DNA of 64,000 bases from Collinsella sp. TF06-26 (GCF_002232035.1 NZ_NKXR01000001.1:256574-320573); one strand, 5' to 3'; counted from the first letter of the stretch, positions 24,371 to 33,412 are shown. The notes: generated by a model from the letters alone, not told the origin. Numbers and translations are program-made.

Positions 24371-25862
24371 GGCGAAGCCCATCATGATCCAGGGCACCAT
24401 GTCGAACGCGGGGAAGAGCCTGCTTGCGGCGGGGCTGTGCCGCGTACTTTCGCAGGACGGCCTGCGCGTGACTCCCTTCAAGAGCCAGAACATGGCACTC
24501 AACAGCGGTGTCACGGCCGACGGGCTCGAGATGGGGCGCGCCCAGATCATGCAGGCCGAGGCGTGCGGCATCGCGCCCGACGTGCGCATGAACCCCATCC
24601 TGCTCAAGCCCGAAAGCGGCCACCGAAGCCAGCTCATCGTGGCCGGCAAGGCGCAGGGAGCCTTCGCTGCGAGGGACTACTTCGCGCGAAAGAAGGCGCT
24701 CATGCCGCAGATTTTGGAGGCGTTCGATTCGCTCGCGGAGGATAACGACGTCATCGTCATCGAGGGCGCCGGCAGCCCCGCCGAAATCAACCTTGCCGAA
24801 AACGACATCGTCAACATGGGGCTCGCGCGCGCCGTGTCCTCCCCCGTGCTGCTCGTGGGCGACATCGACCCAGGCGGGGTGTTTGCCCAGCTCTACGGCA
24901 CGGTCGCTCTCCTTGCGCCCGAGGACCGCGCGCTTTTGCGGGGGCTTGTGGTGAACAAGTTCCGCGGCGATGTGGAAATCCTGCGCCCGGGTTTGGCCCC
25001 GCTCGAGAAAATGTGCGGGGTTCCCGTCGTGGGGGTCGTGCCGTATCTTACGCTCGACCTGGACGACGAGGACTCGCTCGCGCCGCGCCTATCTGCCCGC
25101 GAGGCGCGCGGCGTCATCGACGTCGCCGTCGTGCGTCTTCCGCATCTGTCGAACTTCACCGACTTCGACCCGCTTTCGCGCGTGCCCGGCGTGGGCGTGC
25201 GCTACGTTTCCTCGACGACCGATCTGGGCCGACCCGACCTGGTGGTGCTTCCCGGCTCGAAGACTACGCTCGACGACGCGCGCTGGCTTGCGGCTAGCGG
25301 CATCGGGGCCTGTGTACGCGCGCTTTCGGGCACGGGCACGCCGGTGCTCGGCATATGCGGAGGCTACCAGCTTTTGGGAGACGAGCTTTCCGACCCGCAC
25401 GGCAGGGAAGGCGCTGGCACCGCGCGCGGGCTCGGGCTCATCCCTGCAAGTACGGTGTTCAAGGAGGAAAAGCGCCTCGCCCAGTCGGAGCTGCGCATCA
25501 CGGGCGCCCAAGGCGCGTTCTCGGCGTGGAACGGCATGATGGCGCGCGGGTACGAGATTCACGACGGCGAAACGACCGTCTCCTGCGCTCCTGCGGGCAC
25601 GATTGGCGGCAAACCAGAAGGCGCGGCCTGCGGAAACGTGTTCGGAACCTATCTCCACGGCCTGTTCGACGAACCGGGGGTGGCGCTCGCCCTCGCGCGC
25701 TCGCTCGCGCGCATGCGCGGCCTGCCCGAGAACGTCGTGGGTGCTGCGGGCGCGGCGTCCGCGGCCGATCACCGTGCGCGCGAGTTCGACCGCCTGGCCG
25801 ACGTCGTGCGCGGGGCGCTCGACATGGAGTATGTCTACCGCATTATCGAGGAGGGCGTATGA
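24363..25862 (+). CDS. cbiP: Cobyric acid synthase
   Basis: A 499-residue glutamine amidotransferase that amidates side chains b, d, e and g of adenosylcobyrinate diamide. The N-terminal P-loop-like IQGTMSNAGKSLLAAGLCR (about residue 8) and PFKSQNMALNSGV are CbiP signatures. The glutaminase Cys is in LGICGGYQLLG (about residue 330) and the His in YLHGLFD. GTG 24363 is chosen because AAGGAGG lies nine bases upstream. ATGA-type overlap with cobO. Confidence 0.94.
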   Translation: MGRAKPIMIQGTMSNAGKSLLAAGLCRVLSQDGLRVTPFKSQNMALNSGVTADGLEMGRAQIMQAEACGIAPDVRMNPILLKPESGHRSQLIVAGKAQGAFAARDYFARKKALMPQILEAFDSLAEDNDVIVIEGAGSPAEINLAENDIVNMGLARAVSSPVLLVGDIDPGGVFAQLYGTVALLAPEDRALLRGLVVNKFRGDVEILRPGLAPLEKMCGVPVVGVVPYLTLDLDDEDSLAPRLSAREARGVIDVAVVRLPHLSNFTDFDPLSRVPGVGVRYVSSTTDLGRPDLVVLPGSKTTLDDARWLAASGIGACVRALSGTGTPVLGICGGYQLLGDELSDPHGREGAGTARGLGLIPASTVFKEEKRLAQSELRITGAQGAFSAWNGMMARGYEIHDGETTVSCAPAGTIGGKPEGAACGNVFGTYLHGLFDEPGVALALARSLARMRGLPENVVGAAGAASAADHRAREFDRLADVVRGALDMEYVYRIIEEGV

Positions 25863-26374
25863 TCCACGTGTATCATGGCGACGGCAAAGGCAAGACCACG
25901 GCGGCGATGGGCCTCGCCCTTCGCATGCTCGCTGCAGGCCGCCGCGTCGTCGTCGTGCAGTTCCTGAAAGACGGCGAAAGCGGGGAGGTGCGCCTGCTCG
26001 CCGAGCATTTCGGCGTGCCCGTGTTCGCGGGGAAGGTGTCGGACAAGTTTACCTGGTCGATGACGTCGGAAGAACTTGCCGCGACGTGCGAGCTGCACGA
26101 TGGGAACCTCGCTTCCGCGCTTGCCGAGCTCGAGGGCGCGCAAGAGGGACTGCTCGTGCTCGACGAGGCGCTCGACGCGCTTTCGAAGGGGCTTGTCGAC
26201 GAGGCGCTCGTGGACCGCGCGCTCGATATGTCCGCGCGCGGCGTCGAAGTAGCGCTCACCGGGCGCGCGCCTTCCCGCAAGATCGTGGAGAAGGCCGACT
26301 ACATAACCGAGATGCGGTGCAAGAAACATCCCTACGAGCAGGGGATATGTGCAAGGGAAGGAGTGGAGTACTAG
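25859..26374 (+). CDS. cobO: Cob(I)yrinate a,c-diamide adenosyltransferase (CobA/CobO/BtuR type)
   Basis: A 171-residue P-loop adenosyltransferase that forms the Co-C bond with ATP. HGDGKGKTTAAMGLALR (residues 6-22), VVVVQFLKDGESGE and a LVLDEALDAL Walker-B-like segment match the family. The corrinoid must be reduced to Co(I) by a reductase that is not in this window. It overlaps cbiP by four bases and ends directly before cbiC. Confidence 0.92.
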   Translation: MIHVYHGDGKGKTTAAMGLALRMLAAGRRVVVVQFLKDGESGEVRLLAEHFGVPVFAGKVSDKFTWSMTSEELAATCELHDGNLASALAELEGAQEGLLVLDEALDALSKGLVDEALVDRALDMSARGVEVALTGRAPSRKIVEKADYITEMRCKKHPYEQGICAREGVEY

Positions 26375-27016
26375 ATGGATTCCAAGGAGATGGCGCCCGG
26401 CGACATCGAGCGGCGCAGCTTCGAGATCATCACCGAAGAGCTCGGCGGCCGCACGTTCCCGCCGCTCGAAGAGCCCGTCGTGAAGCGCGTCATCCACACC
26501 ACTGCCGACTTCTCGTACGCCGATTCCCTCGTGTTTACCCATGACGCCGCGCACTGTGCGCTCGACGCACTGCGCGCAGGGGCCACGGTGCTCACCGACA
26601 CGAACATGGCGCTCGCAGGCATAAGCAAGCCCGCGCTCGCGAAGCTCAGCTGCAAGGCCGTGTGCTTCATGGCCGACCCTGATGTCGCCGCGGCTGCGCG
26701 CGCCGCGGGCACGACTCGCGCCGTTGCGAGCATGGACAAAGCTTGCGGCATCGAGGGTCCGCTCATCGTGGCCGTCGGCAACGCTCCCACAGCACTTCTG
26801 CGCCTCGCCGAGCTCATGGACGCGGGGAAGATCGCGCCCGCGCTCGTCGTTGGGGTGCCGGTCGGGTTTGTGAACGTGGTCGAGGCGAAAGAGGAGCTAC
26901 TCGCACGACGCGTGCCAGCCATCGTCGCGAGGGGTCGCAAGGGCGGCTCGACCGTGGCGGCTGCCATTATGAACGCGCTGCTCTACCAGATCACGCGCCC
27001 AGGCGGCCCGAAGTGA
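26375..27016 (+). CDS. cbiC: Cobalt-precorrin-8 methylmutase
   Basis: A 213-residue enzyme that moves the methyl group from C11 to C12 to give cobyrinate. SFEIITEELGG near the N-terminus, the catalytic His in RVIHTTADFSYADSL (about residue 41) and VGVPVGFVNVVEAKEEL are diagnostic. It starts immediately after cobO and its TGA overlaps the GTG of cbiJ. Confidence 0.93.
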   Translation: MDSKEMAPGDIERRSFEIITEELGGRTFPPLEEPVVKRVIHTTADFSYADSLVFTHDAAHCALDALRAGATVLTDTNMALAGISKPALAKLSCKAVCFMADPDVAAAARAAGTTRAVASMDKACGIEGPLIVAVGNAPTALLRLAELMDAGKIAPALVVGVPVGFVNVVEAKEELLARRVPAIVARGRKGGSTVAAAIMNALLYQITRPGGPK

Positions 27017-27786
27017 CGGCGCCCGCATCCGCGCCGGCGCTGCGCATCTTCGCCGGCACCACCGAGGGCCGCCTTCTGTGCGAATGGGCGAGCAGGGCGG
27101 GCATCCCCGCCCGTGCCTACGCGGCAACCGAGTACGGAGGCGAGCTTTTGGGCGAGCTTCCGGGCATCGAGGTGCATGCGGGCAGGCTCGACGATGCCGA
27201 CATGGAGCGCGAGCTTTCCGGCGCGTGCATCGTTGTCGACGCCACGCACCCCTTCGCTACGCTCGCAAGCGGCAACATCCGGGCCGCTTCGCTCGCCGTG
27301 GGTGCACGATGCCTGCGCCTTGCGCGCCCGGTCGAGGCGCTGCCCAAAGGCGTCGTGCCGGTCGCGTCGATCGCCTGCGCGGCGCGCTTTCTCTCCGAGA
27401 ACCCGGGTCGCGCGCTTCTCACGACGGGGAGCAAGGAGCTTGCTCCCTACACGAGCGTCGCCGATTTCGCGGAGCGCTTCTTCGTGCGTGTGCTCCCGCT
27501 GCCCGGTGCTATAACGAAGTGCATCGACGCGGGGTTTTCGCCGTCGCACGTCATCGGCATGCAGGGGCCCTTCACCCGCGAGCTCAACGAGGCGATGCTT
27601 CGGCAGGTGGGCGCCCAGTGGCTTGTGACTAAGGACTCGGGAATCGTAGGCGGCACGGCCGAGAAGCTCGCCGCCGCGCGCGACGTGGGAGCGCGCTGCA
27701 TCGTGGTCACCCGTCCCGCCGAGGGAAGCGGGGCCCTTTCGCTTCGGGAAGTGGAAGACGTGCTCTTACGGGAGTTCGCGCGCTAG
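27013..27786 (+). CDS. cbiJ: Cobalt-precorrin-6A reductase
   Basis: A 257-residue NAD(P)H-dependent reductase of the corrin ring. It has RIFAGTTEGRLLCEWA (about residue 10), VVDATHPFATLASGNI and the C-terminal TKDSGIVGGTAEKLAAA. GTG 27013 overlaps the cbiC stop by four bases. It is the last gene of the operon; about 30 bases downstream the IS21 remnant begins. No clear terminator is visible before that remnant. Confidence 0.92.
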   Translation: MTAPASAPALRIFAGTTEGRLLCEWASRAGIPARAYAATEYGGELLGELPGIEVHAGRLDDADMERELSGACIVVDATHPFATLASGNIRAASLAVGARCLRLARPVEALPKGVVPVASIACAARFLSENPGRALLTTGSKELAPYTSVADFAERFFVRVLPLPGAITKCIDAGFSPSHVIGMQGPFTRELNEAMLRQVGAQWLVTKDSGIVGGTAEKLAAARDVGARCIVVTRPAEGSGALSLREVEDVLLREFAR

Positions 27787-27816
27787 GCGCTTGCCGCGCC
27801 TGCGCGCCCTCCCGCC

Positions 27817-27916
27817 CGCGAGGAGGAGCGTCCCGAGCAAGCTCGACCCGTACAAGCCCGTTATCCATCAATAGCTCGAGGACGACGCCCAGAACTGGCG
27901 CAAACAGCCCTTCAAT
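27817..27916 (+). pseudogene. IS21-family transposase (IstA) remnant
   Basis: A short plus-strand segment reads SVPSKLDPYKPVIHQ, then a stop codon (TAG 27872-27874), then LEDDAQNWRKQPF in the same frame. This resembles the DNA-binding N-terminal part of IS21 IstA transposases (KLDPYKP...WRKQ). It is truncated at both ends and broken by the stop. It marks the right edge of the GC-rich cobalamin block. Confidence 0.6.
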
Positions 27917-27985
27917 AAGTTGCGGTGAAATAGTGTCTGTTTTTGCTGCTAGATAGCATATTCAGTCCCTAATTCACCGCAACTT
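27917..27985. repeat. 69-bp palindromic element, copy 1
   Basis: Terminal inverted repeats of 23 bases (AAGTTGCGGTGAAATAGTGTCTG and the complement of CAGTCCCTAATTCACCGCAACTT, three mismatches) flank a 23-base centre. A related 68-bp copy lies at 44238-44305. It abuts the IS21 remnant on the left and the backbone on the right. Confidence 0.75.
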
Positions 27986-27987
27986 GT

Positions 27988-28029
27988 TGGTGGTGGCTTA
28001 CTGGTAGCTGGTGGTGGCTTACTGGTAGC
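27988..28029. repeat. Tandem duplication of 21 bp
   Basis: Two perfect head-to-tail copies of a 21-base unit. The second copy carries the last codons and stop of the ABC permease gene on the minus strand, so the duplication copied the gene's 3' end outward. Confidence 0.85.
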
Positions 28030-29233
28030 GTAGGCACTCCACCGGGTTGAGCTTTGCCGCGCGGCGAGCGGGGTAGAAGCCAAAGATTACGCCGATGCCG
28101 ACGGAGACGCCGAAGGCCAGCAGCACCGTGGCGATTGAAAAGCTCGGTGTGATCTCCCCACTGGCACCGAGCTCGTTGAGAACCCCTGATCCTGCGGCAA
28201 ACATCGCGAGGCCCCAGGCCAGCAGATAGCCAATCAGGACACCCAGCAGGCCACCGGTGACGCACAGCGCCGAGGACTCGGCCAAAAACTGCGCGGTGAT
28301 ATCGCGGCGACTGGCGCCCAAGGCACGGCGAATACCGATCTCGCGGATGCGCTCAGTCACGTTGGTAAGCATCATATTCATAATGCCGATTCCGCCGACA
28401 AGCAGTGAGATACTGGCGACAGCGCCCATGATGAGCGAGAAGGCGCCCATAAACGAGTTGAGTGCATCGATGGCGCTTTTCATGGAGGTCGTCGATACGC
28501 TGTCGTACTCATCATCCTCCGAGATGCCCTTCATCGCGCGCACCTTAGACTCGATGGTCTTGCAGAGCTCGTCCATGTCTGTGCCCTCGGCGGCAAGTGC
28601 CGTCACGCTGGGAAATGAAGGATTCTCGTCGCCAAACAGGCCGGAGATGGTTTCGCGTGGCATATACAGCGTGAGCGAGCCCATGGAGTCGCTGCCGCCA
28701 TCAATCACGCCTACAATCTGCACCTCGCCGTTGGACACCTTGATGGTTTTCCCCAGTGCGTCCTGTTCGTTGCCGTAAAGCTGATCGGCGCCGCCGCGGC
28801 TGATGAGCGCCACGCGCGAGCCTGATTGAGACTCTGCCTGTGAATAGACACGTCCCGCAACGAGCTTGCTGGCGCCCACGGCATCGAGCATGTCGCTATC
28901 GACGCCGTGTGCCATGACGGTATAGCTTTTATCCCCGACCTTGTACTCGGAATAGGCGCTATCGACGATGCCGATCTGCTCAATCTGCGGCACCAGTTTG
29001 CGAAGCTTTTCCACATCCGAATCGGTGAGTTCTTGGGACGAATAGATCTCTACCATGCGGGCTGCATTGAGGCCCAGGCTGTTGACCAGGCTGTTTTGGA
29101 TACCGCCGATGAGCGAAGTCATGGCGATGACCGAGGCGATGCCAATGACGATGCCAAGGATGGTGAGCAGGCTGCGTCCCTTGTTGGCCTCGAGCGAGTG
29201 AAGGGCTTCTTGGACAAGATCGCGGGTGCTCAT
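28019..29233 (-). CDS. MacB-type ABC transporter permease (FtsX family)
   Basis: A 404-residue membrane protein. One N-terminal helix (LLTILGIVIGIASVIAMTSL, about residues 22-41) is followed by a large extracytoplasmic domain (about 45-280) and three C-terminal helices starting with LLVGGIGIMNMMLTNVTERI. This is the MacB_PCD plus FtsX arrangement used for mechanotransmission in peptide, antibiotic or lipoprotein export. Its ATG overlaps the ATPase stop by four bases, and an HlyD-type adaptor precedes the ATPase, making a tripartite-like system in a Gram-positive. The substrate is unknown. Confidence 0.88.
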   Translation of the reverse strand: MSTRDLVQEALHSLEANKGRSLLTILGIVIGIASVIAMTSLIGGIQNSLVNSLGLNAARMVEIYSSQELTDSDVEKLRKLVPQIEQIGIVDSAYSEYKVGDKSYTVMAHGVDSDMLDAVGASKLVAGRVYSQAESQSGSRVALISRGGADQLYGNEQDALGKTIKVSNGEVQIVGVIDGGSDSMGSLTLYMPRETISGLFGDENPSFPSVTALAAEGTDMDELCKTIESKVRAMKGISEDDEYDSVSTTSMKSAIDALNSFMGAFSLIMGAVASISLLVGGIGIMNMMLTNVTERIREIGIRRALGASRRDITAQFLAESSALCVTGGLLGVLIGYLLAWGLAMFAAGSGVLNELGASGEITPSFSIATVLLAFGVSVGIGVIFGFYPARRAAKLNPVECLRYQ

Positions 29234-30003
29234 GCCTTCGCTCCTTTCGGCTGATTGGTGGTTGCAGAAATCTCGGGCAGGTTTTTGACGGCCCCGCGTA
29301 ACGTATTCGGTGTATGCGCGACATATGCGCCGTCATGGATTCGCCCGTCACGGATGGTTACGGCTCGATCGGCCTCGGCGGCGATGCCGGGGTCATGCGT
29401 AATGAGTACGATGGTCTTGCCGCGTTTCTGGAGCTTGTGGAAGGTTTCCATGACGAGCGCCCCGGTTGTCGAGTCTAGATTTCCCGTTGGCTCGTCGGCC
29501 AAAATGATGGGCGGGTCGTTGACGAGGGCGCGCGCGATGGCGACGCGCTGCATCTGTCCGCCCGAGAGTTCCGATATGCGGTGGTCCCAATGGTCGACCG
29601 GCAGTGTGACGGCTTGCAGCGCGTGCACGGCGCGCATCTCGCGCTGGCTACGCGGCACATTGGTGTAGGACAGCGGCAGCATGACGTTTTCGATCACCGT
29701 CAGACGCGGCAGCAAGTTAAAACTCTGAAAGACAAAGCCGATGCTCAGCGCGCGCACCTCGGTGAGCTCATCATCGTCGAGCTCGGCGACGTTGAGCCCT
29801 TGCAGGAAATAATCACCCGCCGTCGGCTTGTCCAGGCAGCCCAGGATGTTCATGAGCGTCGACTTGCCCGAGCCCGAGGGGCCGGTGATGGCGACGAACT
29901 CACCGGGGTTCACCGCCAGGCTCACGTTGTGCAGGATGTGGGCGCAACCGGCCTCGCTCTCAAAGATGCGGTGCACGTTGCGGATGTCGATGACGGGACG
30001 CAT
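29230..30003 (-). CDS. MacB/LolD-type ABC transporter ATP-binding protein
   Basis: A 257-residue ATPase with Walker A GPSGSGKSTLMNILGCLD (about residue 41), signature ELSGGQMQR and Walker B ILADEPTGNLDS. It energises the adjacent FtsX-type permease. The start codon is joined to the adaptor gene's stop (TAATG) and the stop overlaps the permease start, so the three genes are one operon. The last 30 residues extend beyond the ABC domain and are low in conservation. Confidence 0.9.
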   Translation of the reverse strand: MRPVIDIRNVHRIFESEAGCAHILHNVSLAVNPGEFVAITGPSGSGKSTLMNILGCLDKPTAGDYFLQGLNVAELDDDELTEVRALSIGFVFQSFNLLPRLTVIENVMLPLSYTNVPRSQREMRAVHALQAVTLPVDHWDHRISELSGGQMQRVAIARALVNDPPIILADEPTGNLDSTTGALVMETFHKLQKRGKTIVLITHDPGIAAEADRAVTIRDGRIHDGAYVAHTPNTLRGAVKNLPEISATTNQPKGAKA

Positions 30004-31415
30004 TACTTGCCCTCGTCGGCAGACATATTGTCGCCGCCGTCTGCCGTCATGCCTGCGCCGGTATCCGTCACGATGGTGTCGCCGTCGCGTAACTTGGTAA
30101 CCGGGACGTCTGGGTTGATCTCGTTGCCCTGGTCGTCGCGCTTGACCTGCGTCTTACCGACTACAGCCTCGTTGTCGTTTTGCGTCACGACGGTCACCTT
30201 CACGCGGCGCGTCTTCTTGCCTTCCGAATCGGTGGCCAGATTGACGTAATAGTGCTCGCCATCTTCGGTCATCAGCGCCATGGTCGGCACCATAACCACG
30301 TCGTCGAGCTTCTCGGTCACTACCGAGACCTCGGCAGTCATACCCGGCTTAAGGCGACTGTCGGGTGCTTCGATGAGGATGTCGACGTTAAAGGTCACGC
30401 TGCCGCCGCTACCGGAGCCGGAGTCAGAGTTTGCCACCGAGGCGATAGCCGTGACGGTGCCCTGGCTCACGATATCGGGAAACGCGGGATAGGTCACGTT
30501 GGCGCTTTGGCCCACGGCAATTTTGGCGATATCCTTTTCGCCCACCTGAACCGTCACCTTCATCTTGGACAGGTCGGCGATTTGCATGCACTGCTTGCCG
30601 CCGCTCGTGTCGCCTTCGCCCATGATCGTGCCTCCGGTCGCCGTGGCACCGACTTTGGCGTTGAGCTCGACGATGTTGCCCGAACTGGGGGCCTTTACGG
30701 TGCGCTCGGCCGCTTTTGCAGTTGCCTGCTCCAGCGTTGCCTGGGCCGAGGCGAGGTTGCGCTGGGCGGTCGAGACGGCATTTGCGTTGGCGTTTGCGTC
30801 CGATGGGCCGGTCGATCCGTCACTGTCCGTTGTCGGTGCGGCCTGTGCGGCCGCGAGTGCCACCTTTGCATTGTTCAGGTCTTCCTGGGCGGCCGCGACC
30901 GCGCGCTGCGCCTCGGAAACAGCGCTATCGAGCGCGTCGTTCTTAATGGTCATGAGTACGTCGCCCTCGTTGACGCTCTGTCCGGCCTGCACGTTGATCT
31001 TTTCAACCGTACCGTCGACAGAAGGGGAGACGACCGATGCCGAGATGGGCTTAAGCTGCCCCTTGGCTTCGACTGTGGTGGTAAACGTGCCTTCGGTGAC
31101 CATGTCGGTCACCGGTCCGTTGGTGCCTGCGGGTTGCGCGTTGATGACCAGCGTTGCGATGATGGCAATGAGCGCGATGGCAACAACGACACCGACGGCG
31201 ATACCGCGTCGGATGAGCTTTTTGCGCCGACGCTCGGCACGCTTTGCCTTGAGCTTTGCATAGGCTTCTTCATCGGAGATATCGGTCGAATCGTCGAGAC
31301 TCGTTTGGGGCTGCTTGGTGTCTGCAGCGCTGATAATCGGCAGGGTCTCGGTGGCATCTTGGGGCATGCGATCGGAATCGTCAGGACCCGGATTGATCGT
31401 GGGGACCTTGGACAT
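30003..31415 (-). CDS. HlyD/RND-type periplasmic adaptor protein
   Basis: A 470-residue membrane-anchored adaptor. The cytoplasmic N-terminus is acidic, then basic (KRAERRRKKLIRR), followed by a single helix (about residues 75-95). The exported part has a lipoyl/barrel-sandwich motif (VEKINVQAGQSVNEGDVLM), a coiled-coil rich in Ala/Gln (about 165-235) and beta-barrel domains (VPTMALMTEDGEHYYV). It would link the MacB-type permease to the cell wall or hold the substrate. ATG 31415 follows AAAGGAG; the upstream in-frame ATG at 31478 lacks a site. Confidence 0.86.
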   Translation of the reverse strand: MSKVPTINPGPDDSDRMPQDATETLPIISAADTKQPQTSLDDSTDISDEEAYAKLKAKRAERRRKKLIRRGIAVGVVVAIALIAIIATLVINAQPAGTNGPVTDMVTEGTFTTTVEAKGQLKPISASVVSPSVDGTVEKINVQAGQSVNEGDVLMTIKNDALDSAVSEAQRAVAAAQEDLNNAKVALAAAQAAPTTDSDGSTGPSDANANANAVSTAQRNLASAQATLEQATAKAAERTVKAPSSGNIVELNAKVGATATGGTIMGEGDTSGGKQCMQIADLSKMKVTVQVGEKDIAKIAVGQSANVTYPAFPDIVSQGTVTAIASVANSDSGSGSGGSVTFNVDILIEAPDSRLKPGMTAEVSVVTEKLDDVVMVPTMALMTEDGEHYYVNLATDSEGKKTRRVKVTVVTQNDNEAVVGKTQVKRDDQGNEINPDVPVTKLRDGDTIVTDTGAGMTADGGDNMSADEGK

Positions 31416-31453
31416 AGCGTCTCCTTTATCGATATGGCTCCGATAAGTATATA

Positions 31454-31475
31454 CGCCCGTCGCGATAGGCGGGCG
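31454..31475 (-). other. Small hairpin upstream of the adaptor gene
   Basis: CGCCCG pairs with CGGGCG around a 10-base loop. It lies between the L,D-transpeptidase stop and the adaptor start. It may be a weak terminator, as no clear T run follows on either strand. Confidence 0.35.
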
Positions 31476-31547
31476 CATAGAAGTTGCGGATGACGGTACT
31501 GTAAGTTTTGTCGCCGTGCTGTTTACTTGTTGTAGACGTTAGCTGCG

Positions 31548-33263
31548 TTACGAGTGCACGACCACGCAGAGGCCGACTTTGATGCGCTCGTGGAGCGACT
31601 TGGCATCGGCCAGACGCAGGTTGATACAACCGTGGCTACCGCACCACTTGTACGATTCGGCGTTATCGAAACTCGAATCGTTTTGCCAGGTGGCGTCGTG
31701 GAATCCGACCATATTGCCCTCGAACGGCATCCAGTAGCTTACCGGGCTCTCGTATTTGGGCTTGCCGGTCTCGGGGTCCTTGGCACCGATGAGTTTGCTG
31801 GCGCCATCGTTGCTGTTGATCTGCCATACGCCCTCGGGGGTGGCGTCTTCACCCGGTTTGCCAGAAATAAAGTTGGCCTCCCACACGATGTTGCCGCTCT
31901 CGTCGTAGTAGCGCGCATGCTGCTCGGACAGGTCGACGTCGATATAGGCCTTCCAGTCGGGCTCGCCCTTGGCGGTAAATGTGTCGGCCTTCTGGGAGTA
32001 CTTGATCTCGATTTCGCCGGTCTGCTTGTTGTTGATGGCGTCCTCGACCTGCTTGGCGAGCGAGCTGCTGTCGATGGACCAACCAAAGTCGCCGCCTTCG
32101 ACGGCGCACTGCTTGCCATCGGCGCGCGTCCACCAGCGAGTGGAGCCCACGGTATTAAAGCCGTTGGCGAGCTCGGCTGCCCAGCTGCTGATCTGCGACG
32201 TATCGAGCGTGGGGTTGGCCGGATCGGCAAAGCTGATCCACTGCAACACGGAGCTGCCATCAACCTTGCCGGCATCCTCGCCGTTGAGCTTGAGGGTCAC
32301 GTTGACGCCCAAGAAGTTGTTGGCGGCATCGCATGCAGACTGAATCTGATCATCGGTCAGCGTTCCATTGAGCGGCTCATAGGCATCGTTGCCGAGCTTG
32401 GAAAGATCTACGGTCTCGGCCAGCGAGGCAAGCTCGAGCTCGGCATACTTAATGACATGCTCGCGGTTGAGTTTTTCGTTGGAGCGCGCCTTCTCGACGG
32501 TAAACTTGCCGGCCTGCTCGTCATAGGAGCTATTGGCCTCGAACGCGCCCGAACGCCCCTCGTTAAACTCGTCGATGGCGGCGCCCAGATCCTTCTCAAA
32601 CTGCTTTTGGTCAAAGGTGTCGGAGAGCATGGACAGGTCGACGTCTTGATCAAGATCGACTTCGTTGGAGCTAGCGGTTGTTTTGGTCTTGCCGCTTAAG
32701 GATTCTACAAGGCGAACCGGCCATACAATGGCTTCGTTGCGGCTGATAATCTCTTTTGCGGCAGCTTCGCCGTCGACAATGGGCTCATCGGACTCGGGCT
32801 GATAGGTCCAGCTAAAGTCATCGCCTGTCACGGTGAGCTTATAGTGCTTCCAAGCCGAGTTGACCTTGGTGGCGGCAGACGAAGCGTTGGAGAACGAGAC
32901 ATCGACGCTGGCGATAGTGGTGTTGGGGTAGGCTACCTGCGAAAACGCTACGACGCCTACGATATAGACAATGACGATAAGACCCAGAACGACAAAGAGC
33001 GTCGTCTTTTTGCCCGACTTATTGTTTTCGGCGGGTTTGCGTGCGGGGCCGCGATCGCCTCGAGCGTGCGTGGGGGGCTGCTTGGGCGCATTGCCATTTG
33101 TCTGGCGCTGCTGATGCTGCTTGTTCGGAGGTTGGGAAACGTTTGCCGCACCTCGCTGCTGACCGCGGCTCGGCGCGATAGGACGCGGCGATTGAACGCC
33201 GCCGGTGTGCCTGCTCGGCTGCTGCGGATCGGGAATCAGTTGAGTTCGATCGTTTTGCGACAT
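31548..33263 (-). CDS. L,D-transpeptidase (YkuD) with peptidoglycan-binding-like domains
   Basis: A 571-residue membrane-anchored cell-wall enzyme. A disordered cytoplasmic N-terminus rich in Gln/Pro/Arg (about 1-70) precedes one transmembrane helix (TLFVVLGLIVIVYIVGVVAF). Two repeated extracellular domains of the PG_binding_4 kind (about 110-430) follow, and a C-terminal YkuD domain contains the catalytic SHGCINLRLADA (about residue 545). It would form 3-3 crosslinks in peptidoglycan. I prefer ATG 33263, as AAGGA is too close to the in-frame ATG at 33272. No operon partner. Confidence 0.9.
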   Translation of the reverse strand: MSQNDRTQLIPDPQQPSRHTGGVQSPRPIAPSRGQQRGAANVSQPPNKQHQQRQTNGNAPKQPPTHARGDRGPARKPAENNKSGKKTTLFVVLGLIVIVYIVGVVAFSQVAYPNTTIASVDVSFSNASSAATKVNSAWKHYKLTVTGDDFSWTYQPESDEPIVDGEAAAKEIISRNEAIVWPVRLVESLSGKTKTTASSNEVDLDQDVDLSMLSDTFDQKQFEKDLGAAIDEFNEGRSGAFEANSSYDEQAGKFTVEKARSNEKLNREHVIKYAELELASLAETVDLSKLGNDAYEPLNGTLTDDQIQSACDAANNFLGVNVTLKLNGEDAGKVDGSSVLQWISFADPANPTLDTSQISSWAAELANGFNTVGSTRWWTRADGKQCAVEGGDFGWSIDSSSLAKQVEDAINNKQTGEIEIKYSQKADTFTAKGEPDWKAYIDVDLSEQHARYYDESGNIVWEANFISGKPGEDATPEGVWQINSNDGASKLIGAKDPETGKPKYESPVSYWMPFEGNMVGFHDATWQNDSSFDNAESYKWCGSHGCINLRLADAKSLHERIKVGLCVVVHS

Positions 33264-33372
33264 CGTATGCATATCCTTCGAATTTCGCCTTGCGGCTCAT
33301 CGTGTTTTTACTGGGCTTGCATTATAGCGATTACCTAGTTGTTTGTGGTATGGAAACGGTGGCATTCAAAAG

Positions 33373-33394
33373 AGGTGGGACATTTGTCCCACCT
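33373..33394 (-). terminator. Terminator after sdaA
   Basis: AGGTGGGACATTTGTCCCACCT is a near-continuous palindrome followed on the minus strand by CTTTTG. It lies just after the sdaA stop. The TGGGACA/TGTCCCA core also occurs in the long palindrome at 38451. Confidence 0.65.
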
Positions 33395-33412
33395 TCGAGT
33401 CTTTCTTTGTCG

